A DNA stretch of 6,871 nucleotides. Origin: Actinomycetota bacterium. GTDB taxonomy: Bacteria > Actinomycetota > Actinomycetes > S36-B12 > UBA10799. The first letter of the stretch is position 1. Each line of letters begins with the position of its first letter. Location: the NCBI GenBank assembly GCA_030837445.1, contig JAUPKM010000577.1, positions 1 to 6,871 on the forward strand. Reading direction: 5' to 3'. The notes beneath the pieces are model-generated. The model was given only the letters and a program-made list of their open reading frames with translations. It did no database searches and was not told the DNA's origin. Of the stretch, positions 1-5,436 are shown one piece after another. The translations under genes and the position numbers were made by a program.

Positions 1-194
1 CCAACATGAGGCAGTCGTCCGGCGACATCCTCGTGCCGCTGATCCCCCACAAGCAGCTGTCGCTCGAGCAGGCCCTGGAGTTCTGCCGCGAGGACGAGTG
101 CGTCGAGGTGACTCCCGGCGCGGTGCGCATCCGCAAGGTGATTCTCTCGATGACCGACCGCGTTCGCGCCGGACGGGGCAAGAACAAGTCCTGA
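1..194 (+). CDS. typA: GTP-binding protein TypA/BipA, C-terminal end (5' truncated)
   Basis: This is the last 63 codons of TypA (BipA), a translational GTPase related to EF-G and LepA that binds the 70S ribosome and supports ribosome assembly and stress or cold adaptation. The gene enters from the left edge in the frame whose first full codon is at position 3, and ends with TGA at 192-194. The recognisable family tail is the NMRQSSGD stretch, followed by the LSLEQALEF motif, the EDECVEVTP segment and a basic VRIRK end. These belong to the TypA-specific C-terminal domain, so the GTPase domain lies outside the window. The protein closes with a short basic tail (RAGRGKNKS). The match to the TypA C-terminus is from memory of the family, but the motif string is distinctive. 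The gene is followed by a 19-bp palindrome and then by the transporter operon on the same strand. Confidence 0.93.
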   Translation, partial: NMRQSSGDILVPLIPHKQLSLEQALEFCREDECVEVTPGAVRIRKVILSMTDRVRAGRGKNKS

Positions 195-234
195 TGCAGG
201 ACGATCTCCTGTCTGCGGGCTGCCGCGTGGCTCT

Positions 235-253
235 GTGACCTTGTGAAGGTCAC
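235..253. terminator. 19-bp perfect inverted repeat downstream of typA (candidate terminator or operator)
   Basis: GTGACCTTGTGAAGGTCAC is a perfect inverted repeat with 8-bp arms (235-242 and 246-253) around a 3-nt centre. It starts 41 nt after the typA stop. As RNA it would form a compact hairpin, which suits a typA terminator, but the following bases (GATTTGGG) give only a three-T run. As DNA it could instead be a dimeric repressor site upstream of the transporter operon. Its half-site spacing does not fit the CRP/GlxR pattern TGTGA-N6-TCACA. The palindrome is seen directly; its role is inference. Confidence 0.45.
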
Positions 254-290
254 GATTTGGGAACGTATGTCCCGATCAGAGGCTCCCGTA

Positions 291-319
291 GTTACCGGCG
301 CGTAAACGTGTCGTAATCT
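291..319 (+). promoter_or_regulatory. Candidate promoter for the peptide-transporter operon
   Basis: A TAATCT hexamer at 314-319 fits the TANNNT type of -10 box, with GTTACC at 291-296 as a weak -35 box (3 of 6 matches to TTGACA) at 17-bp spacing. The segment from about 289 to 320 is relatively AT-rich for this window and lies about 120 nt upstream of the first operon start codon, leaving room for a leader. An alternative -10 is TAGCCT at 328-333. The 195-438 interval must hold the operon promoter unless there is read-through from typA, but the exact boxes are only a pattern match. Confidence 0.3.
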
Positions 320-400
320 CAGGCGGCTAGCCTCCACGAGGCAAGCACACCAAGGTCAGGCCGTGCTCATGGGAGTGCGGCTGAAGGAATGCGTCCACAG

Positions 401-414
401 GCGGCAGGTGCCGC
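401..414. repeat. 14-bp interrupted palindrome just upstream of the first operon RBS
   Basis: GCGGCA (401-406) and TGCCGC (409-414) are perfect inverted arms around a GG centre. The element ends 9 nt before the Shine-Dalgarno AAGGGGA at 424-430 of the first permease gene. With a 2-nt centre it is a poor RNA hairpin, so a DNA-binding site is the more likely role if it has one. A second short inverted repeat, GCCTC-CAC-GAGGC, lies at 330-342 over the candidate transcription start region. In GC-rich DNA such palindromes also arise by chance. Confidence 0.3.
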
Positions 415-438
415 ACCGAGCGGAAGGGGAGCGAACAC

Positions 439-1425
439 GTGAGCACAGTCACGGAGCCCGTCGTCCCGCCCGTCGTGGACGAGCCCGTGACCGGGATGTC
501 GCTGCGAGCTCTCGCCTGGCGCCGCCTGCGCCGCGACCGCGGTGCCATGTTCGCGATGTACCTGCTCATCTTCATCTTCCTCACGGCCATCTTCACTCCG
601 CTGATCGTCAGCCTCCTCGGCCTCGACCCCTATGCGTTCGACGGCACGGCCCTCGACCCGTCCCAGGGATCACTGCCGGCCGGCCCCTGGGGCGGCGCAT
701 CGCTCGACCACCCCCTCGGCGTCGAGCCGCTCACCGTCCGCGACCTGCTGGCCCGCCTCCTCTACGGCGCCCGGGTCTCGCTGTTCATCGCGCTCACCTC
801 GGTCGTGATCATCGCCGTCATCGGGACCACCATCGGCATCGTGGCCGGCTACAAGGGCGGCTGGCTCGACACGATCATCGGGCGCTCGACCGACCTGCTC
901 CTCGCCTTCCCGTTCTTCCTCATGCTCATCGCGCTGAGCCCCGTGCTCACGCAGCGTCTCGAGGCGGCCGGGCTCAGCCCCGAGGCGGCGCGCATCGGCT
1001 ACCTCATCCTCGTGTTCGCCTTCTTCGGGTGGCCCTACCTCGCCCGCCTCATCCGCGGGCAGGTGCTGAGCCTTCGAGAACGAGAGTTCGTCGAGGCCGC
1101 CGTCGCGAGCGGTGCACCGACGAGACGCATCCTGTTCAAGGAGATGCTGCCCAACCTGTGGGCGCCGATCATCGTCTACGTCACGATCTCCATGCCGACG
1201 CTGATCGCCGCCGAGGCCGTCCTGTCCTACCTCGGCGTCGGCATCATCGAGCCCACCCCGTCCTGGGGCAAGATGCTCGCCGACTCGGTGCGCTACTTCG
1301 CGGTGGTCCCCACGTACCTGTTCATCCCCGGCACAGCGCTGTTCATCGTCGTCTACGCGTTCAACGTGTTCGGCGATGCCGTGCGGGACGCGCTCGACCC
1401 CCGCACCGGGCGGGGCACGCGATGA
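439..1425 (+). CDS. Peptide ABC transporter permease, DppC/OppC-like
   Basis: This encodes a 328-aa inner-membrane subunit that pairs with the DppB-like subunit to form the channel of a dipeptide/oligopeptide importer. The GTG start at 439 is preceded by AAGGGGA (424-430) with about 8 nt spacing. After a cytoplasmic N-terminus with a basic patch (WRRLRRDR, about 27-34), I see about six membrane segments: roughly 36-60, 113-137, 152-170, 186-205, 240-265 and 292-313. The OppC-type signature around 91-116 (HPLG, then YGARVSL) precedes the BPD_transp_1 domain. The EAA loop that docks on the ATPase is at about 216-245 (E219-A220-A221, G225, ending KEMLPNL). The C-terminus has the usual GDAVRDALDPR. 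The length is normal for DppC with its N-terminal OppC_N segment. It is the first gene of the operon, ahead of the binding protein, which differs from the E. coli dpp order. Confidence 0.94.
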   Translation: MSTVTEPVVPPVVDEPVTGMSLRALAWRRLRRDRGAMFAMYLLIFIFLTAIFTPLIVSLLGLDPYAFDGTALDPSQGSLPAGPWGGASLDHPLGVEPLTVRDLLARLLYGARVSLFIALTSVVIIAVIGTTIGIVAGYKGGWLDTIIGRSTDLLLAFPFFLMLIALSPVLTQRLEAAGLSPEAARIGYLILVFAFFGWPYLARLIRGQVLSLREREFVEAAVASGAPTRRILFKEMLPNLWAPIIVYVTISMPTLIAAEAVLSYLGVGIIEPTPSWGKMLADSVRYFAVVPTYLFIPGTALFIVVYAFNVFGDAVRDALDPRTGRGTR

Positions 1426-1476
1426 CATCGCACGCGACGTCGCGCCGGCGCACCACCACAGACTTCCCGCCAACAA

Positions 1477-1506
1477 GGACGGGAGTCCGATCAACCTGAT
1501 CGGGAC
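1477..1506 (+). promoter_or_regulatory. Intergenic stem-loop upstream of the binding-protein gene
   Basis: CCGATCA (1487-1493) and TGATCGG (1497-1503) form a perfect 7-bp stem with an ACC loop, extendable outward by a T-G wobble or, with one bulged G, to a GTCC/GGGAC stem reaching 1506. An alternative small hairpin, GGAC (1477-1480) with GTCC (1485-1488), uses the same left arm, so the two folds exclude each other. It lies in the 122-nt gap between the DppC-like stop and the lipoprotein ATG, 41 nt before that ATG. No T-tract follows, so a classic terminator is unlikely. A role in RNA processing, 5' protection of the lipoprotein message or attenuation is inference. I see no convincing separate promoter in this gap. 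Confidence 0.45.
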
Positions 1507-1534
1507 AGGGTCGTGACAACACGCGATCCTTGAT

Positions 1535-1544
1535 AAGGAGGAAA
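1535..1544 (+). promoter_or_regulatory. Strong Shine-Dalgarno that sets the lipoprotein start
   Basis: AAGGAGGAAA contains a near-perfect anti-16S match (AAGGAGG, 1535-1541), 6 nt before ATG at 1548. It is the strongest ribosome-binding site in the operon. It rules out the in-frame TTG at 1530, which lies upstream of it and would put six extra residues before the signal peptide. Confidence 0.85.
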
Positions 1545-1547
1545 CTC

Positions 1548-3299
1548 ATGGGTTCGGCTATCAAGAACGGCCTGCGGCTCGCCGCGGTGGCGTCAGCAGG
1601 CGCCCTGCTGCTCGCGGCCTGTGGCAGCAGCAGCAGCAGTGACAGCAGCAGTGCGGCCGCTGAGGGCAGCGGCGAGGGACAGCCGGGCGGCACCATCAAC
1701 GTGCTGACGCTCGAGGAGCAGTTCCTCCACGTGGATCCGCAGCGCATCTACACCGGCGTCGACATCGCCTTCTTCAACGGGTACACCACCCGTACCCTCA
1801 CCGCCTACAAGATGGCTCCGGGCGCCGAGGGCGTCACCATCGTCCCCGACATGGCGACCGACCTGGGCACGGCCTCGAATGACGCCAAGACCTGGGCCTT
1901 CACGATCCGCGACGGCGTCACCTTCGAGGACGGCACGGCCGTGGGCTGCTCCGACGTGAAGTACGGCGTCTCGCGCACCTTCGCCACGGACGTCATCACC
2001 GACGGTCCGACCTACGCGATCTCGCTGCTCGACATCCCCAAGGCTGAGGACGGCTCGTCCGTCTACAAGGGCCCGTATGTCACCGAGGGCAACGACGTCG
2101 CAGCGTTCGACAAGGCTGTGACCTGCTCGGACGACAACAAGACGATCACCTTCAACCTCAACCGCCCCGCCGGTGACTTCAACTACACGGTCACCCTGAC
2201 CGCGTTCTCGCCGGTTCCCCAGGCGGCTGACACGGGCGAGGGCTACGACGACGCCGTCGTCTCGACGGGCCCCTACAAGATCTCGGAGTACACCAAGGGC
2301 CAGAAGATGGTCCTCGTGCGCAACGACAAGTGGTCCAAGGCGTCCGACGACTACCGCCCGGCCTACCCGGACTCGATCGTCGTCAACTTCGCCATCGACC
2401 CGGCAGCGATCGACCAGCGTCTCATCGCTGACGCCGCCGAGGACCAGACTGTCGTGACGTTCGCGGGCATGCAGCCCGAGAACCTCGCCACCGTGTTCGG
2501 CGCTGAGGACCCGCGGTTCACCGACCGCTCGGTCAACGGCTACGACCCCTACGTGCGCTACCTCGCCATCAACACGGAGAAGGTGCCGAACCAGAAGCAG
2601 CGCCAGGCCATCGCCGTGGCACTGAACCGCGCCGAGCTCATCACCATCGCCGGTGGCGACTTCGCCGGTGACATCGGCGACGGCGTCATCAAGCCGAACC
2701 TCGCGACCGACTACGCGCCCTCGGGCATGTGGACGGACATGTTCGGTGCGGCCGTTCCGGACGCCGGTGACCCTGAGCTCGCGAAGAAGCTCATCGCCGA
2801 GTCCGGTGAGCCGATGGTCGACCTCACCTACCAGTTCCCGATCTCGCCCACCAACGAGAAGGCCGCTGCCTCGATCAAGGGGTCGCTGGAGAAGGCTGGC
2901 ATGAAGGTCACCCTCGAGGGCATCGAGACCGGTCAGTACTACGGCGTCGTCCTCGATCCGGCCCAGGAGAAGGAGATCGTCTCCGCAGGCTGGGGCCCGG
3001 ACTGGCAGAACGCGTCCACCGTCATCCCCGAGCTCTTCGGCGCCAACGGCGGATTCACCCTGTCCCGCGTCAACGACCCGGCCTACGAGGCCGAGGTCCA
3101 GGCTGCCCTTGCCATGACGGATCGTGCGGCTCAGGCAGAGGCGTGGAAGGCCCTGAACAAGCAGGCCATGGAGCAGGCGTGGGTCGTCCCGACCCGCTTC
3201 GGCAAGATCCAGTACCTCTGGGGATCCAAGGTCGGCAACGGCTACCTCTGGGATGCCTACGGTTCCTTCGCGTTCGGCGACCTGTTCGTCAAGAGCTAG
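1548..3299 (+). CDS. Peptide ABC transporter substrate-binding lipoprotein (SBP family 5, DppA/OppA-like)
   Basis: This encodes a 583-aa extracytoplasmic receptor that binds peptides and delivers them to the DppB/DppC channel. The N-terminus is a lipoprotein signal: basic start, hydrophobic AAVASAGALLLAAC, and lipobox L22-A23-A24-C25 with lipidation expected at C25. A flexible Ser/Ala/Gly linker follows (about 26-48), encoded partly by AGC repeats. The SBP_bac_5 fold covers about 50-580, with the family signatures TWAFTIRDGVTFEDGT (115-130), TGPYKISEY (240-248) and YVRYLAINTEK (335-345). In GWGPDW (481-486), D485 sits where the Asp that contacts the peptide N-terminus lies in OppA-type proteins, which favours peptide as ligand; this alignment is by eye. 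C134 and C193 are the only other cysteines and may form a disulfide. The gene uses more GGT/GCT codons than its neighbours, consistent with high expression. Nickel or sugar ligands cannot be fully excluded. Confidence 0.93.
   Translation: MGSAIKNGLRLAAVASAGALLLAACGSSSSSDSSSAAAEGSGEGQPGGTINVLTLEEQFLHVDPQRIYTGVDIAFFNGYTTRTLTAYKMAPGAEGVTIVPDMATDLGTASNDAKTWAFTIRDGVTFEDGTAVGCSDVKYGVSRTFATDVITDGPTYAISLLDIPKAEDGSSVYKGPYVTEGNDVAAFDKAVTCSDDNKTITFNLNRPAGDFNYTVTLTAFSPVPQAADTGEGYDDAVVSTGPYKISEYTKGQKMVLVRNDKWSKASDDYRPAYPDSIVVNFAIDPAAIDQRLIADAAEDQTVVTFAGMQPENLATVFGAEDPRFTDRSVNGYDPYVRYLAINTEKVPNQKQRQAIAVALNRAELITIAGGDFAGDIGDGVIKPNLATDYAPSGMWTDMFGAAVPDAGDPELAKKLIAESGEPMVDLTYQFPISPTNEKAAASIKGSLEKAGMKVTLEGIETGQYYGVVLDPAQEKEIVSAGWGPDWQNASTVIPELFGANGGFTLSRVNDPAYEAEVQAALAMTDRAAQAEAWKALNKQAMEQAWVVPTRFGKIQYLWGSKVGNGYLWDAYGSFAFGDLFVKS
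1624..1652 (+). repeat. AGC trinucleotide repeat encoding the lipoprotein Ser linker
   Basis: Four AGC codons and one AGT run in tandem (1626-1640), then GAC, then AGC-AGC-AGT (1644-1652). They encode S27-S31, D32 and S33-S35 directly after the lipidated cysteine. The array is in frame, so gain or loss of units would only change the length of the tether between membrane anchor and binding domain. Confidence 0.75.
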
Positions 3300-3310
3300 T
3301 CGATCGTGCC

Positions 3311-3349
3311 GTGGTGGCTCCGGGGACCGCAGGTCCCCGGAGCCACCGC
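3311..3349 (+). terminator. Perfect 16-bp hairpin after the binding-protein gene (intra-operon terminator or RNA stabiliser)
   Basis: An uninterrupted inverted repeat pairs 3313-3328 with 3332-3347 around a GCA loop. A T-G wobble and a G-C pair extend it to 3311-3349. It begins 11 nt after the lipoprotein TAG. The stem is very GC-rich (core CTCCGGGGACC). Only GCTTCACG follows, so there is no U-tract, but actinobacterial terminators often lack one. Because three transporter genes follow in the same direction, complete termination would isolate them unless they have a promoter, which I cannot find. Partial termination or protection of the lipoprotein mRNA 3' end fits better. The structure is directly visible; its function is inferred. 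Confidence 0.75.
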
Positions 3350-3406
3350 TTCACGTGAGTTGCTGGCACAGTTCGACGACATCCACTCAGACAAGGGGCA
3401 AGTGAC

Positions 3407-4396
3407 GTGACCGCGTACGTGATCAGGCGAGTCCTGACCGGGATCCTCATCCTGGTGCTGCTCAGCATGCTCACGTTCATCCTGTTCAACGCCCTGCCCG
3501 CCGACCCCGCGGCACTGACCTGCGGCAAGTCGTGCAACCCCCAGACCATCGAGGCCAACCGCGAGCGGCTCGGCCTCGACATGCCGCTCTACATGCAGTA
3601 CATCGAGTTCGTGAAGGGGATCTTCTTCGGGCGCACCTACGGCTCGGGCAGCGCCACCTTCGAGTGCAGCGCCCCCTGCCTGGGCTACTCGTTCCGCCGC
3701 GGCGAGGAGGTGACGCCCCTCATCCTCGGCGTCCTCCCGGTGACCATCTACCTGGCCGTCGGCGCGTTCATCCTCTGGATCGTGACCGGCGTCCTGCTGG
3801 GCATCTACGCGGCCCTGCGCCGCGGCCGCTGGCAGGAGCGCGCGACGATGGGCGCGGCGCTGGTCGGCTACTCGTTCCCCTCGTTCTTCATCGGCCTGCT
3901 CCTGCTGTTCTTCATCGTCATCAAGTGGCAGCTGCTGCCGTATCCGAGCTACGTGCCGCCGCAGACGGATCCCCTGCAGTTCTTCCAGACGATGATCCTT
4001 CCGTGGATCACGCTCGCTCTGGTCTTCGCTGCCTTCTACATCCGCCTCACGCGCAACCAGATGCTCGAGACCCTCGGCGAGGACTACATCCGCACGGCCC
4101 GCGCCAAGGGGCTTCCGGAGCGCACGGTCATCCGCAAGCACGCCCTCCGCGCCGGGCTCACGCCCATCGTGACCGCGGCAGGCCTCGACCTCGCCGGCCT
4201 GCTGGGCGGCGCCATCATCGTCGAGAGCGTGTTCACCCTGCCGGGCCTCGGGCGCCTGGCGATCAACTCGGTGCTCGACGCCGACCTCCCGGTGATCACG
4301 GCGACCGTCCTCGTGGCCGGCTTCTTCATCGTCGTGGCCAACATCATCGTCGACCTCCTGTACGCCGTCATCGACCCGCGGGTGAGGCTCTCATGA
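3407..4396 (+). CDS. Peptide ABC transporter permease, DppB/OppB-like
   Basis: This encodes the 329-aa second channel subunit, partner of the DppC-like permease. The GTG start at 3407 follows AAGGGG (3393-3398) by 8 nt; an overlapping GTG at 3402 hits a stop at once. Membrane segments are at about 9-30, 103-135, 146-175, 196-215, 250-275 and 298-322. The N-terminus (YVIRRVLTGILILVLLSMLTF) is typical of DppB. The ATPase-docking EAA loop is at about 226-254, with T230-A231-R232-A233-K234-G235, and it is followed by the family's VESVFTLPGLGRL (272-284). The C-terminus VIDPRVRLS is standard. Two CxxxC pairs (C39/C43 and C87/C91) lie in the predicted extracytoplasmic loop between the first two membrane segments. 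The stop codon overlaps the next gene by 4 nt (ATGA), implying translational coupling. Confidence 0.95.
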   Translation: MTAYVIRRVLTGILILVLLSMLTFILFNALPADPAALTCGKSCNPQTIEANRERLGLDMPLYMQYIEFVKGIFFGRTYGSGSATFECSAPCLGYSFRRGEEVTPLILGVLPVTIYLAVGAFILWIVTGVLLGIYAALRRGRWQERATMGAALVGYSFPSFFIGLLLLFFIVIKWQLLPYPSYVPPQTDPLQFFQTMILPWITLALVFAAFYIRLTRNQMLETLGEDYIRTARAKGLPERTVIRKHALRAGLTPIVTAAGLDLAGLLGGAIIVESVFTLPGLGRLAINSVLDADLPVITATVLVAGFFIVVANIIVDLLYAVIDPRVRLS

Positions 4397-5436
4397 CCGA
4401 CGCCTTCGTGCGCGTGGACGACCTGCGCGTGAGCTTCCCGACCGAGGACGGCATCGTCCGTGCCGTCGACGGTGTGACCTTCAGCGTCGAGCGCGGCAAG
4501 ACCCTGGCCATCGTGGGGGAGTCGGGCTCCGGCAAGAGCGTCACCTCGCAGGCCCTCATGGGCCTGGTCAACCGGCGCACCGCCACGATCGAGGGCCGTG
4601 CGTGGGTCGGCGACAACGAGCTCATCGCCGCGAGCGAAGACGAGCTTCGCAAGCTGCGCGGCAGCGTCGTCTCCATGATCTTCCAGGACCCGTTCGCCTC
4701 GCTTCATCCGTTCTACCGGATCGGCAACCAGCTCGTCGAGGCGGTGCTCGTCCACCAGGACGTGTCGAAGTCAGAGGCGCGCGCGCAGGCCCTCGACATG
4801 CTCCAGCGTGTGGGCATCCCCAATGCCGAGCGCCGCATCGACGACTACCCCCATCAGCTCTCCGGGGGCATGCGGCAGCGCGTCATGATCGCGATGGCCC
4901 TCATCAACGGTCCGTCGCTGCTCATCGCCGACGAGCCCACGACCGCCCTCGACGTCACCGTCCAGGCGCAGATCATGGAGCTGCTTGCTGAGCTTCAGGT
5001 GCAGTACAACACCGCGATCATCCTCATCACCCACGACCTCGGCGTCGTGGCCGACGTGGCTGACGAGGTCGCCGTCATGTACGCCGGGCGCCTGGTGGAG
5101 CGAGGCACCCTCGAGGACATCTTCTACGACCCGCAGATGCCCTACACGGTGGGCCTGCTGTCGTCGGTGCCGCGACTGGACGACGTCAGCGCCCGGCTCA
5201 CGCCCATCGGCGGCCAGCCGCCGTCCCTCATCAACCTTCCCAGCGGGTGCGTGTTCGAACCCCGCTGCGGGGCGCGGTCGTGGCTGGGCGACGACCGATG
5301 CTCGACCGTGCGCCCCGAGCTCCTCGACATCTCCTCGACGCACTCGGTGCGGTGCCACCTCTCCGACGCCGACCGCAAGCGCTTCGCCGCCGAGTCGCTG
5401 GCCGCGGTGTCCGGCAAGAAGGATGGATCCTCATGA
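4393..5436 (+). CDS. Peptide ABC transporter ATP-binding protein, DppD/OppD-like
   Basis: This encodes a 347-aa cytoplasmic ATPase of the importer. The ATG at 4393 overlaps the previous stop as ATGA; the open frame extends further upstream, but only as a shadow of the permease gene, and homology to the family starts here (MTDAFVRVDDLRVSF). All nucleotide-binding motifs are present: Walker A G42-ESGSGKS-49, Q-loop Q98, signature L156-SGGM-160, Walker B LLIADE with D180 and E181, D-loop ALD at 185-187, and H-loop H214. The C-terminal oligopeptide-transporter extension (about 247-325) starts at the MPYTVGLLSSVPRLD segment and holds LINLPSGC. Four cysteines, C286, C292, C303 and C321, match the pattern linked to an iron-sulfur cluster in Dpp/Opp ATPases. 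It is expected to form a heterodimer with the DppF-like protein encoded next. Confidence 0.95.
   Translation: MTDAFVRVDDLRVSFPTEDGIVRAVDGVTFSVERGKTLAIVGESGSGKSVTSQALMGLVNRRTATIEGRAWVGDNELIAASEDELRKLRGSVVSMIFQDPFASLHPFYRIGNQLVEAVLVHQDVSKSEARAQALDMLQRVGIPNAERRIDDYPHQLSGGMRQRVMIAMALINGPSLLIADEPTTALDVTVQAQIMELLAELQVQYNTAIILITHDLGVVADVADEVAVMYAGRLVERGTLEDIFYDPQMPYTVGLLSSVPRLDDVSARLTPIGGQPPSLINLPSGCVFEPRCGARSWLGDDRCSTVRPELLDISSTHSVRCHLSDADRKRFAAESLAAVSGKKDGSS

Noticed and set aside
234..253. CRP/GlxR-type site in the 19-bp palindrome
   Set aside because: The TGTGA and TCAC half-sites are separated by the wrong distance for the six-base spacer of that family.
363..1499. Long Arg/Pro/His-rich open frame overlapping the first permease gene on the same strand
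   Set aside because: Its composition is typical of a shifted frame in GC-rich DNA, it matches no family I know, and the overlapping frame encodes a clear permease.
1530..1547. TTG start six codons upstream of the lipoprotein ATG
   Set aside because: The strong Shine-Dalgarno lies between the TTG and the ATG, and the signal peptide is normal from the ATG.
3350..3406. Possible separate promoter for the DppB-DppD-DppF part of the operon
   Set aside because: TTGCTG at 3360 has no acceptable -10 box at the right spacing, and nothing else in the gap looks like a promoter.
3532..4392. Upstream open-frame extension of the first ATPase gene
   Set aside because: The extension is a shadow of the DppB-like permease. 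Family homology starts at ATG 4393, which overlaps the previous stop as ATGA.
5247..5432. Upstream open-frame extension of the second ATPase gene
   Set aside because: It runs through the first ATPase in another frame and has no DppF-like sequence. ATG 5433 has the ATGA overlap and a Shine-Dalgarno.
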